Source: Setophaga petechia (lineage: Eukaryota; Chordata; Aves; Passeriformes; Parulidae). Taken from it: a stretch of 64,000 nucleotides of DNA. The position numbers were made by a program, and so were the translations under genes. Position 1 is the first letter of the stretch. The number at the start of each line of letters is the position of its first letter. Below are positions 63,501 through 64,000 of this stretch, piece by piece. The notes beneath the pieces are model-generated. The model saw only the letters and a program-made list of their open reading frames with translations, ran no database searches and had not been told where the DNA came from. The stretch spans positions 9,920,001 to 9,984,000 of the forward strand of contig JANCRA010000012.1 in assembly GCA_024362935.1 (NCBI GenBank), in the 5' to 3' direction.

Positions 63501-63996
63501 CCGATGTATATGTGTGCACATGTTTGCACACATAAAAAATTTTCTTTCATTCCAACTAATTTCATTTAAATTTCTGGTATTATGCTTTTATCTCTTCATA
63601 TTTTTTAAAAGTACTGTTATTTAAATGCTATAATTACCTCTCTGGCAATGAATGTCTTTATTATGTCTCTCTCTTTGTAGCTTACTGTGTGTCATTACAG
63701 ATAGCATAAATGTAGTGTCCGTATCACTAAAGTACTCTGTCAAGTGATTCTGTGGATTCATTTCTAAGCCTTGATGTTTACCAAGACAATGCAGTAATTT
63801 TATTTAACTCATCTTAATAGAAGGCACCTCTCATGAAGAAAATTGGAGCTTTTACCCTAATGCAGTCAGAACTGCAGGGTTCTGTGGAAATCCATCATTC
63901 CATCTCTACTGGCCAAATAAGAAAAAGGATAAAACACACAACATCCTGTCCTCCAGGGAGCTCATTATACAGCCAGGATACATGATGCAGTTTAAA
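408..63996 (+). CDS. RELN: Reelin, central portion (35 exons; end of RR2 to start of RR8)
   Basis: Reelin is a large secreted glycoprotein that binds VLDLR and APOER2, clusters them and triggers DAB1 phosphorylation, so controlling neuronal migration and lamination. The joined exons carry six EGF modules (EGF2-EGF7). Around each lie paired subrepeats with Asp-box motifs (Ser-x-Asp/Asn-x-Gly-x-x-Trp) and arginine-rich RFRW/RLRWWQP strands. All 35 exons have GT/AG borders and compatible phases, giving 2121 complete codons without a stop. The estimated mouse residue range is 1005-3124 of 3461. The N-terminal F-spondin-like region, RR1, most of RR2 subrepeat A, most of RR8 and the basic C-terminal tail lie outside the window, so promoter, start and stop codons are not seen. 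Avian origin is inferred from the intronic repeats. Confidence 0.98.
546..1199 (+). other. Intron 1
   Basis: 654 bases between the two halves of EGF2. The acceptor is ttccttccag. The open frames here are short and show no relation to reelin. I see nothing else. Confidence 0.85.
1200..1386 (+). CDS. RELN: RELN exon 2: second half of EGF2 and start of RR2 subrepeat B
   Basis: The first base completes the Arg codon. [10 protein letters not shown] then closes EGF2, and [15 protein letters not shown] opens subrepeat B, ending with [15 protein letters not shown]. The exon ends on a codon boundary at AAG/gtacta. Approximate mouse residues are 1050-1112. Its counterparts in the even-numbered repeats are exons 14 and 26. 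Confidence 0.97.
1387..4862 (+). other. Intron 2
   Basis: About 3.5 kb, mostly AT-rich. The stretch around 1900-2900 has long AT-rich runs without an obvious transposon and could hold conserved noncoding sequence, but this cannot be judged from one species. I recognise no gene or transposon family. Confidence 0.75.
4863..5068 (+). CDS. RELN: RELN exon 3: RR2 subrepeat B core
   Basis: Encodes [13 protein letters not shown], the [13 protein letters not shown] strand and the Asp-box [14 protein letters not shown], ending FSKPR with the Arg codon split (AG/gtataa). Approximate mouse residues are 1113-1181. The donor GTATAA departs slightly from consensus. Confidence 0.97.
5950..6172 (-). mobile_element. 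CR1 LINE 3' tail, left part
   Basis: The pattern cacagaatcctTaaagttgg, followed by text resembling ccaagatcat and ccaacc, is the usual reverse-complement start of avian CR1 3' ends. The sequence continues to the typical segment about a gap in vote-like text ttgtccaaccc. It stops near 6172 and CR1-like sequence resumes near 6560. Limits are approximate. Confidence 0.75.
6174..6560 (+). mobile_element. Probable solo LTR inserted within CR1
   Basis: This block interrupts the CR1. It starts with TGTAGCC and ends near TTCA, and contains a poly(A) signal-like tataataaagtaatt at about 6480. I associate this sequence type with passerine endogenous retroviral LTRs. Exact ends and target duplication are not clear, and no retroviral coding sequence is present. 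Confidence 0.5.
6561..6830 (-). mobile_element. CR1 LINE 3' tail, right part
   Basis: Continues the antisense CR1 after the insertion. It has the typical segments ctgggagaagaggctga, caacctcctttcaggtagtt and cattgcccttctctggac. The order and orientation match the left part at 5950-6172. Confidence 0.75.
6919..7090 (+). CDS. RELN: RELN exon 4: end of RR2 subrepeat B
   Basis: Completes the split Arg, then encodes [20 protein letters not shown], the [17 protein letters not shown] strand and the linker VVNPTLPQ. It ends on a codon boundary at CAG/gtaata. Approximate mouse residues are 1182-1238. This is the last segment before the N-terminal cleavage region. Confidence 0.97.
7091..7463 (+). other. 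Intron 4
   Basis: A 373-base AT-rich intron with acceptor tttataacag. Nothing else is recognised. Confidence 0.85.
7464..7664 (+). CDS. RELN: RELN exon 5: start of RR3, with N-terminal cleavage site
   Basis: Phase 0 at both ends (67 codons). It encodes [14 protein letters not shown], then [11 protein letters not shown], a sequon (NES at MTKNESFC) and [18 protein letters not shown]. The Pro-Ala bond in EKPAFDY corresponds to the published N-t cleavage site (Pro1244/Ala1245 in mouse), cut by ADAMTS-3. Approximate mouse residues are 1239-1305. Confidence 0.97.
7479..7484 (+). other. RELN: Reelin N-t processing site codons (Pro-Ala)
   Basis: CCA GCA encodes Pro-Ala within EKPAFDY. Numbering this Ala 1245 places three other known functional residues exactly where they are reported (see exons 19, 23 and 25) once a one-codon insertion in exon 6 is allowed for. 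Cleavage here releases the RR3-RR6 fragment from the N-terminal part and lowers signalling range or activity in mammals. Confidence 0.85.
7665..10232 (+). other. Intron 5
   Basis: About 2.6 kb. 7665-9700 is AT-rich with no recognised repeat. A 140-codon open frame at 9163-9585 shows no family resemblance and is probably chance. The last 0.5 kb before exon 6 is an LTR-like block, listed separately. Confidence 0.75.
9720..10189 (-). mobile_element. LTR-like element, antisense
   Basis: Read on the minus strand it has the order expected of an LTR: a TATA-like gggataaaaagtcc, then a poly(A) signal tgaataaagtaaaagg about 70-100 bases later, then a U5-like tail ending cctaaca. The + strand ends are TGTTAGG at 9720 and about 10189, but the second limit and any target duplication are uncertain. 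It lies within 45 bases of exon 6. Confidence 0.5.
10233..10468 (+). CDS. RELN: RELN exon 6: RR3 subrepeat A, Asp-box segment
   Basis: Encodes [18 protein letters not shown], Asp-box [15 protein letters not shown], a [13 protein letters not shown] loop, then [20 protein letters not shown], ending AG/gtacgg in a Ser codon. Approximate mouse residues are 1306-1383. The exon is strikingly GC-rich beside AT-rich introns. The loop appears one residue longer than in mammals. Its last ~95 bases and donor recur twice downstream. Confidence 0.97.
10566..10932 (+). mobile_element. LTR-like element, copy 1 (internally deleted)
   Basis: Begins TGTTGTATCG and ends TTACA. It has a TATA-like ggtataaaactctcc near 10723 and a poly(A) signal caataaacag near 10796. 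Compared with the second copy it lacks roughly 100 bases near its start. No internal viral genes lie between the copies, so each looks like a solo LTR. Confidence 0.65.
10934..11032 (+). pseudogene. Partial duplicate of RELN exon 6, copy 2 (in-frame, possible cassette exon)
   Basis: A 99-base segment bounded by tcttacag and cag/gtacag. If spliced between exons 6 and 7 it keeps phase (enters after 2 bases, leaves with 2 bases) and is fully open, reading [19 protein letters not shown] onward. Differences from exon 6 include Asp to Gly and Val to Ala. The upstream pyrimidine tract is poor, so use as an exon is unproven. It is also possible that it is silent. Confidence 0.8.
11130..11598 (+). mobile_element. 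LTR-like element, copy 2
   Basis: A longer copy of the block at 10566-10932. It begins TGTTGTATTG and has a TATA-like gggtataaaactctcc near 11390, followed by the same gagaagagca, ttttttgctttggtct and agcagcccatccagac segments. The usual terminal CA is changed here (gtcatcga). Confidence 0.65.
11600..11684 (+). pseudogene. Decayed duplicate of RELN exon 6, copy 3
   Basis: An 85-base exon-like segment with the cag/gtacag donor intact. It has lost one base in the Pro-Ser-Val region and 13 bases around the GWTR codons relative to copy 2, so it is out of frame. No good acceptor precedes it (atcgag). Confidence 0.85.
13341..13440 (+). repeat. 50-bp unit in two tandem copies
   Basis: 13341-13390 and 13391-13440 both read gatatatttatataaac followed by tgtttattta and attttggtaacaatt, with only a few mismatches. 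Confidence 0.95.
13466..13499. repeat. Perfect inverted repeat, 15-bp arms and 4-base loop
   Basis: The arms are tatggctccaatact and agtattggagccata, with loop agac. The arms are exactly complementary. Function is unknown. It is too short for a typical microRNA precursor. Confidence 0.95.
14390..14870 (-). mobile_element. Probable antisense LTR-like element
   Basis: Read on the minus strand, it runs from an AT-rich U3-like part through ggggccccaaagtag to a pyrimidine-rich tail with tctgtctcgctctctctctt and an exact short repeat around ggagccctgctccaag. This pattern resembles avian retroviral LTRs. Ends are approximate and the family is not assigned. Confidence 0.4.
15008..15165 (+). CDS. RELN: RELN exon 7: end of RR3 subrepeat A and most of EGF3
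   Basis: Encodes [20 protein letters not shown], the LDGVYISEP strand and EGF3 up to CDLGYT, ending one base into an Ala codon (ACAG/gtaaca). The first five EGF cysteines are in this exon and the last is in exon 8. Approximate mouse residues are 1384-1436. Confidence 0.97.
15166..16067 (+). other. Intron 7
   Basis: 902 bases, AT-rich, ending in a long pyrimidine tract before ctcaaag. No repeat or gene is recognised. Confidence 0.85.
16068..16275 (+). CDS. RELN: RELN exon 8: last EGF3 cysteine and start of RR3 subrepeat B
   Basis: Starts with the last two bases of an Ala codon. It encodes [20 protein letters not shown], then [38 protein letters not shown], and ends AG/gtcagt in an Arg codon. 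Approximate mouse residues are 1436-1505. Confidence 0.97.
16276..21651 (+). other. Intron 8 (largest in the window)
   Basis: 5.4 kb. Apart from a long T-rich tract near 18918-18970 I recognise no mobile element or gene. AT-rich islands (for example 17220-17300) may be conserved noncoding sequence, which only a cross-species alignment could show. Confidence 0.75.
18918..18970. repeat. T-rich homopolymer tract
   Basis: About 50 bases of T interrupted by four single C bases. On the minus strand it makes spurious lysine-rich open frames. No retroposed body was identified beside it. Confidence 0.95.
21652..21728 (+). CDS. RELN: RELN exon 9: short RR3 subrepeat B segment
   Basis: A 77-base exon encoding [20 protein letters not shown] and ARNE, ending one base into Gly (GAAG/gtaaag). 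Approximate mouse residues are 1505-1531. It is the smallest exon in the window. The FYVQLGS strand is followed by a cysteine, as in the other subrepeats B. Confidence 0.96.
22120..22200 (+). mobile_element. Possible ancient amniote interspersed repeat tail
   Basis: The text gacctgaagaagaattgtgt, then acttgttcatctt and ggtctaataaaaatatt, resembles a widespread reptile/bird repeat tail (gaagaagagctctgtg ... ggtccaataaaagatatt). Family not assigned and the match is diverged. Confidence 0.35.
23072..23742 (+). mobile_element. Solo LTR-like element, family also at 60227-60984
   Basis: Starts TGTTGGGACCCAGGAAATTC. It contains gggttttagaatgggggttc, ccttctccttcttcttg, ctccatcttctgctgtgatg and a TATA-like catataaaaagttaac near 23472. 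The same sequence, reverse-complemented, occupies about 60227-60984. The 3' limit is approximate. It ends about 110 bases before exon 10. Confidence 0.75.
23852..24010 (+). CDS. RELN: RELN exon 10: RR3 subrepeat B, Asp-box segment
   Basis: Begins with the last two bases of Gly. It encodes [20 protein letters not shown] (Asp-box), then [20 protein letters not shown] and RWWQPQH, ending CATG/gtaagc. Approximate mouse residues are 1531-1584. Confidence 0.97.
24011..25956 (+). other. Intron 10
   Basis: 1.9 kb with no recognised repeat or gene. The acceptor is ctggtttttgtag. Confidence 0.8.
25957..26145 (+). CDS. RELN: RELN exon 11: RR3 to RR4 junction
   Basis: Encodes [20 protein letters not shown], closing RR3, then [20 protein letters not shown] and [17 protein letters not shown], opening RR4. 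NDS is a potential N-glycosylation sequon. It ends ATTG/gtatgt, one base into Gly. Approximate mouse residues are 1584-1647. Confidence 0.97.
26340..26405 (+). repeat. TTGTTATTGTTGCATTTG-type tandem repeat beside an acceptor
   Basis: Imperfect repeats of ttgttattgttgcatttg run up to the short pyrimidine tract ctctctttgctcag of exon 12. They lie where the branch point of the 275-base intron 11 is expected. Confidence 0.85.
26421..26694 (+). CDS. RELN: RELN exon 12: RR4 subrepeat A
   Basis: The largest exon in the window (274 bases). It encodes [36 protein letters not shown], Asp-box [37 protein letters not shown] and [12 protein letters not shown], ending AA/gtgagc in an Asn codon. Approximate mouse residues are 1647-1738. 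The downstream TGA belongs to the donor, not the coding frame. Confidence 0.97.
26695..28006 (+). other. Intron 12
   Basis: 1.3 kb. A short TA microsatellite lies at about 27553-27570 (tatatatatatata), after a tgtgcatatttgtacatatg region. Nothing else is recognised. The acceptor is ttttaacag. Confidence 0.85.
28007..28147 (+). CDS. RELN: RELN exon 13: end of RR4 subrepeat A and first half of EGF4
   Basis: 141 bases: [30 protein letters not shown], then [16 protein letters not shown] of EGF4, ending AT/gtgagt in a Met codon. Approximate mouse residues are 1738-1785. It has the same size and split position as exon 25. Confidence 0.97.
28240..28417 (+). CDS. RELN: RELN exon 14: second half of EGF4 and start of RR4 subrepeat B
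   Basis: 178 bases: [10 protein letters not shown] closes EGF4, then [40 protein letters not shown] and GTALIFKG, ending on a codon boundary at GGG/gtcaga. Approximate mouse residues are 1785-1844. Intron 13 before it is only 92 bases. Confidence 0.97.
28418..29796 (+). other. Intron 14
   Basis: 1.4 kb. Mixed AT-rich sequence, then a more GC-balanced stretch from 29180. No repeat family or gene is recognised. Confidence 0.8.
29797..29881 (+). CDS. RELN: RELN exon 15: short RR4 subrepeat B segment
   Basis: 85 bases: [20 protein letters not shown] then FSFKFIAK, ending one base into Gly (AAAG/gtaaga). Approximate mouse residues are 1845-1873. Confidence 0.96.
29882..32494 (+). other. Intron 15
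   Basis: 2.6 kb without a recognised transposon or gene. The acceptor is tatgctccag at 32494. Confidence 0.75.
32495..32677 (+). CDS. RELN: RELN exon 16: RR4 subrepeat B, Asp-box segment
   Basis: [22 protein letters not shown] (Asp-box), then [20 protein letters not shown], a sequon (NAT) within [15 protein letters not shown], ending AATG/gtgagg. Approximate mouse residues are 1873-1934. Confidence 0.97.
32678..34038 (+). other. Intron 16
   Basis: 1.4 kb, AT-rich, acceptor ttttctttgtag. Nothing recognised. Confidence 0.8.
34039..34210 (+). CDS. RELN: RELN exon 17: RR4 to RR5 junction
   Basis: [20 protein letters not shown] closes RR4, and [33 protein letters not shown] opens RR5. It ends CC/gtaaga in a Pro codon. 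Approximate mouse residues are 1934-1991. The next intron is only 79 bases. Confidence 0.97.
34290..34392 (+). CDS. RELN: RELN exon 18: RR5 subrepeat A strand segment
   Basis: 103 bases: [20 protein letters not shown] and [14 protein letters not shown], ending on a codon boundary (GAG/gtactt). Approximate mouse residues are 1991-2025. The preceding intron (34211-34289) is the shortest in the window. Confidence 0.97.
34393..36627 (+). other. Intron 18
   Basis: 2.2 kb, AT-rich. No repeat family or gene is recognised. The acceptor is tgacccccag. Confidence 0.75.
36628..36857 (+). CDS. RELN: RELN exon 19: RR5 subrepeat A with dimerisation cysteine
   Basis: [18 protein letters not shown], Asp-box [56 protein letters not shown] and LC, ending GG/gtaagt in Gly. 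The last complete codon (TGT, 36853-36855) is Cys2101 by the anchored numbering. Cys2101 is the reported site of the interchain disulfide in mouse reelin. Approximate residues are 2026-2102. Confidence 0.97.
36858..39587 (+). other. Intron 19
   Basis: 2.7 kb. It contains a small imperfect repeat of agctatgagact near 37510-37570 and an AT microsatellite at about 39463-39525. No transposon family is recognised. Confidence 0.8.
39463..39525. repeat. AT-rich microsatellite (tatatgtgaata-type)
   Basis: Alternating TA with recurring tatatatgtgaatata. It lies about 60 bases before exon 20. Confidence 0.9.
39588..39808 (+). CDS. RELN: RELN exon 20: end of RR5 subrepeat A and complete EGF5
   Basis: [30 protein letters not shown], then all of EGF5 ([27 protein letters not shown]) and [10 protein letters not shown]. 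It ends GAAG/gtatct, one base into Gly. NGT is a sequon inside the EGF. Approximate mouse residues are 2102-2176. Unlike even-numbered EGF modules, this one is not split. Confidence 0.97.
39809..40812 (+). other. Intron 20
   Basis: 1.0 kb with no recognised repeat or gene. The acceptor is ctgtgtattcag. Confidence 0.85.
40813..40960 (+). CDS. RELN: RELN exon 21: RR5 subrepeat B, first segment
   Basis: [40 protein letters not shown] and RDLDLSQA, ending AG/gtaaca in Arg. Approximate mouse residues are 2176-2225. Confidence 0.97.
40961..44289 (+). other. Intron 21
   Basis: 3.3 kb, AT-rich for the first 2.3 kb. No mobile element or gene is recognised. The acceptor is ttcctgttag. Confidence 0.75.
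44290..44548 (+). CDS. RELN: RELN exon 22: RR5 subrepeat B, Asp-box segment
   Basis: [20 protein letters not shown], Asp-box [15 protein letters not shown], a sequon (NSS) in [28 protein letters not shown] and SPWVIDQ, ending on a codon boundary (CAG/gtgagc). Approximate mouse residues are 2226-2311. GC-rich relative to its introns. Confidence 0.97.
44549..45751 (+). other. Intron 22
   Basis: 1.2 kb, AT-rich, acceptor taatgtttcag. Nothing recognised. Confidence 0.85.
45752..46001 (+). CDS. RELN: RELN exon 23: start of RR6 with first receptor-binding lysine
   Basis: [17 protein letters not shown] (NIS sequon) ends RR5, and [57 protein letters not shown] begin RR6. Lys of FIEKAS (45896-45898) falls at Lys2360, one of two lysines reported essential for VLDLR/APOER2 binding. 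It ends TATG/gtaatg. Approximate residues are 2312-2395. Confidence 0.97.
45896..45898 (+). other. RELN: Codon for Lys2360-equivalent, receptor contact in RR6
   Basis: AAA in FIEKAS. It lies exactly 107 codons before the Lys at 51065-51067, the spacing of mouse Lys2360 and Lys2467. Confidence 0.85.
46002..48252 (+). other. Intron 23
   Basis: 2.3 kb. It contains a TA/TG-rich simple region near 46480-46670 and a run of 18 G at 47104-47121. 47570-48240 is AT-rich and unrecognised. Confidence 0.8.
47104..47121 (+). repeat. Run of 18 G
   Basis: An uninterrupted G tract. Its length in a single assembly may be unreliable. Confidence 0.9.
48253..48421 (+). CDS. RELN: RELN exon 24: RR6 subrepeat A, Asp-box segment
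   Basis: [20 protein letters not shown] (Asp-box), [20 protein letters not shown] and [15 protein letters not shown], ending AG/gtaact in Arg. Approximate mouse residues are 2395-2451. Confidence 0.97.
48422..51018 (+). other. Intron 24
   Basis: 2.6 kb. It contains a T/G low-complexity stretch at about 49968-50068 including a short GT run. No transposon family or gene is recognised. Confidence 0.8.
49968..50068 (+). repeat. T/G-rich low-complexity tract
   Basis: Repeated ttttttggg and gttgttgttg blocks ending in gtgtgtgtgtgtatg. Confidence 0.9.
51019..51159 (+). CDS. RELN: RELN exon 25: end of RR6 subrepeat A and first half of EGF6, second receptor-binding lysine
   Basis: 141 bases: [30 protein letters not shown], then [16 protein letters not shown] of EGF6, ending GT/gtgagt in Val. 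Lys of FDKQQ (51065-51067) is Lys2467 by the anchored numbering. Approximate mouse residues are 2451-2498. Confidence 0.97.
51065..51067 (+). other. RELN: Codon for Lys2467-equivalent, receptor contact in RR6
   Basis: AAG in PFDKQQTW. Mutation of this lysine in mouse reelin abolishes receptor binding (established literature). The residue is intact here. Confidence 0.85.
51160..52894 (+). other. Intron 25
   Basis: 1.7 kb within EGF6. No repeat family or gene is recognised. A short A run lies near 52533. Confidence 0.8.
52895..53072 (+). CDS. RELN: RELN exon 26: second half of EGF6 and start of RR6 subrepeat B
   Basis: 178 bases: [59 protein letters not shown], ending on a codon boundary (GGG/gtgcgt). 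Approximate mouse residues are 2498-2557. It is identical in length to exon 14. Confidence 0.97.
53073..54429 (+). other. Intron 26
   Basis: 1.4 kb with a CR1 tail at about 53560-53700 (listed). The rest is AT-rich and unrecognised. The acceptor is tgcttttaag. Confidence 0.8.
53560..53700 (-). mobile_element. CR1 LINE 3' tail
   Basis: Typical antisense CR1 opening: cacagaatgggctgggttgg, aaggggcc, tctggtccag, then tgcccaagcagggccaccct. A short, truncated copy. Confidence 0.8.
54430..54623 (+). CDS. RELN: RELN exon 27: RR6 subrepeat B, Asp-box segment
   Basis: [40 protein letters not shown], Asp-box [17 protein letters not shown] and YDQFSKP, ending GG/gtttgt in Gly. Approximate mouse residues are 2558-2622. 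The donor GTTTGT is weak. It is chosen because exon 28 then continues GFVNILLP as expected. Confidence 0.95.
54624..55723 (+). other. Intron 27
   Basis: 1.1 kb. 55320-55620 is more GC-balanced and could be an unassigned repeat, but I recognise no family. Confidence 0.75.
55724..55980 (+). CDS. RELN: RELN exon 28: end of RR6, C-terminal cleavage site, start of RR7
   Basis: [20 protein letters not shown], the [20 protein letters not shown] strand, [20 protein letters not shown] and [18 protein letters not shown], ending ACGG/gtaaaa. Ala-Asp in RAPADAGP falls at 2688/2689, the C-t cleavage site separating RR3-RR6 from RR7-RR8. Approximate residues are 2622-2708. One of the most GC-rich exons here. 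Confidence 0.97.
55920..55925 (+). other. RELN: Reelin C-t processing site codons (Ala-Asp)
   Basis: GCC GAC encodes Ala-Asp, the positions equivalent to mouse Ala2688/Asp2689. Cleavage here and at 7479-7484 yields the central signalling fragment. Confidence 0.8.
56082..56375 (-). pseudogene. Nuclear mitochondrial insertion (NUMT), ND5 fragment
   Basis: On the minus strand, with the vertebrate mitochondrial code, it reads [40 protein letters not shown], then after frame slips PWLASATKF and [19 protein letters not shown]. These are the successive conserved blocks of ND5. Two adjacent TGA codons supply the paired Trp, which only makes sense in the mitochondrial code. Frameshifts show that it is decayed. 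Bird or at least vertebrate origin is likely. Confidence 0.95.
56690..56990 (-). mobile_element. Probable antisense LTR-like element
   Basis: Contains the text ccttttataacactcttctt, ttggccacaggtgtggcctg and taataattaacccagctgc, which I associate with an avian retroviral LTR read in reverse. Ends and family are uncertain. Confidence 0.45.
57384..57538 (+). CDS. RELN: RELN exon 29: RR7 subrepeat A strand segment
   Basis: [40 protein letters not shown] and [11 protein letters not shown], ending on a codon boundary (AAG/gtaaaa). Approximate mouse residues are 2708-2759. Confidence 0.97.
57539..58324 (+). other. Intron 29
   Basis: 786 bases. No repeat family or gene is recognised. The acceptor is ttctttattag. 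Confidence 0.85.
58325..58539 (+). CDS. RELN: RELN exon 30: RR7 subrepeat A, Asp-box segment
   Basis: [19 protein letters not shown], Asp-box [52 protein letters not shown], ending AA/gtaagt in Asn. Approximate mouse residues are 2760-2831. Confidence 0.97.
58824..59001 (+). CDS. RELN: RELN exon 31: end of RR7 subrepeat A and complete EGF7
   Basis: [25 protein letters not shown], then an unsplit EGF7 ([26 protein letters not shown]) and YLTQTLK, ending on a codon boundary (AAG/gtaatt). Approximate mouse residues are 2831-2890. Confidence 0.97.
59002..60034 (+). other. Intron 31
   Basis: 1.0 kb, AT-rich, acceptor tttcttacttacag. Nothing recognised. Confidence 0.85.
60035..60210 (+). CDS. RELN: RELN exon 32: RR7 subrepeat B, first segment
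   Basis: [58 protein letters not shown], ending AA/gtaggt in Lys. Approximate mouse residues are 2891-2949. An LTR begins within about 20 bases of its donor. Confidence 0.97.
60227..60984 (-). mobile_element. Solo LTR-like element, antisense copy of the 23072 family
   Basis: The reverse complement begins TGTTGGAATTCAGG and ends GACAATGACA. It shares ggttttagaatgggggttca, ccttctccttcttcttgg, tccatcttctgctgtgatg and agattggtttagagtaga with 23072-23742. No obvious target duplication. Confidence 0.75.
60985..61440 (+). mobile_element. LTR-like element, sense, unrelated to its neighbour
   Basis: TATA-like ccctatataaacccc at about 61131 is followed about 70 bases later by the poly(A) signal-like caataaagacacctctgtgg, then a tctctcctgtgtctgcc tail. 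This is the usual LTR order. Ends are approximate. It abuts the antisense LTR. Confidence 0.55.
61890..62160 (-). mobile_element. CR1-like LINE tail, diverged
   Basis: aaggggcctcagggagtct then agtccaacctc, ctttaaaaacctccaagaac and cagagatcctac follow the order of antisense CR1 sequence. A T run interrupts it at about 62083-62098. Confidence 0.55.
62524..62630 (+). CDS. RELN: RELN exon 33: RR7 subrepeat B middle segment
   Basis: 107 bases: [20 protein letters not shown] (NMT sequon) and [15 protein letters not shown], the first half of an Asp-box, ending GGAG/gtgagt. Approximate mouse residues are 2949-2985. Confidence 0.97.
62631..63047 (+). other. Intron 33
   Basis: 417 bases, AT-rich, interrupting the Asp-box motif. 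Nothing else recognised. Confidence 0.85.
63048..63290 (+). CDS. RELN: RELN exon 34: end of RR7 and RR7/RR8 linker
   Basis: [40 protein letters not shown] (NTT sequon), the [20 protein letters not shown] strand and QLVDTFDD, ending GATG/gtaaaa. Approximate mouse residues are 2985-3066. GC-rich in its middle. Confidence 0.97.
63291..63820 (+). other. Intron 34
   Basis: 530 bases with a TA/CA microsatellite at about 63456-63535. No gene recognised. The acceptor is catcttaatag. Confidence 0.85.
63456..63535. repeat. TA/CA microsatellite
   Basis: tatatatatatatgc followed by tatatatacacacacacg and further alternating purine-pyrimidine sequence. Confidence 0.9.
63821..63996 (+). CDS. RELN: RELN exon 35: start of RR8 subrepeat A
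   Basis: Completes a Glu codon, then [58 protein letters not shown], ending TTTAAA followed by gtaa at the window edge. The end as donor is inferred from only four intron bases, but matches the phase-0 boundary at exons 5 and 29 (QFK). Approximate mouse residues are 3066-3124. Confidence 0.94.
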
Positions 63997-64000
63997 GTAA

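Noticed and set aside
1..64000. CRISPR arrays, operons, tRNA or rRNA genes, or bacterial-type systems
   Set aside because: No regularly spaced repeats, cloverleaf or rRNA-like sequence was seen. The window is a single intron-rich vertebrate gene.

Overview
The window is vertebrate nuclear DNA, most likely from a bird. It holds one gene on the + strand: the central two-thirds of RELN (reelin). I recognise 35 consecutive coding exons between 408 and 63996. All are bounded by AG/GT sites, and their reading phases join without a break into 2121 complete codons with no in-frame stop. A bird is suggested by antisense CR1 LINE tails (about 5950-6830, 53560-53700 and 61890-62160), several retroviral LTR-like blocks of types I associate with passerines, and compact introns.

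Layout: the gene enters near residue 1005 and leaves near residue 3124. This is mouse numbering, anchored on the Pro1244/Ala1245 cleavage site. Positions 408-7090 encode the end of reelin repeat 2 (RR2) with EGF2. 7464-26060 encode RR3, 26060-34090 RR4, 34090-45770 RR5, 45770-55850 RR6, 55850-63260 RR7, and 63260-63996 the start of RR8. Each repeat is a subrepeat A, an EGF module and a subrepeat B. Eleven Asp-box (BNR) motifs recur through the subrepeats. RR3 to RR6, the receptor-binding central fragment, is complete. Both flanking cleavage sites, the two receptor-binding lysines of RR6 and the RR5 dimerisation cysteine are visible, and their codon spacing matches the published positions.

The introns hold the unusual material. 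The 3' end of exon 6 and its donor site are present three times (10369-11780), separated by two copies of an LTR-like block. The second exon copy is 99 nt, open, in frame and phase-symmetric. The intron after exon 28 contains a fragment of mitochondrial ND5 (56082-56375, minus strand). An LTR-like element interrupts a CR1 near 6174-6560. Two LTRs of one family lie in opposite orientations at about 23072-23742 and 60227-60984. There is also a 15-bp perfect hairpin at 13466-13499, a 50-bp tandem duplication, an 18-base G run and several microsatellites. I found no second protein-coding gene, RNA gene or CRISPR array.

Reelin is a secreted glycoprotein. It binds VLDLR and APOER2 through RR5-RR6, triggers DAB1 phosphorylation and guides neuronal positioning. 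Exon numbers below count within this window. They probably correspond to about exons 23-57 of the 65-exon mammalian gene, which is inference from the residue count.
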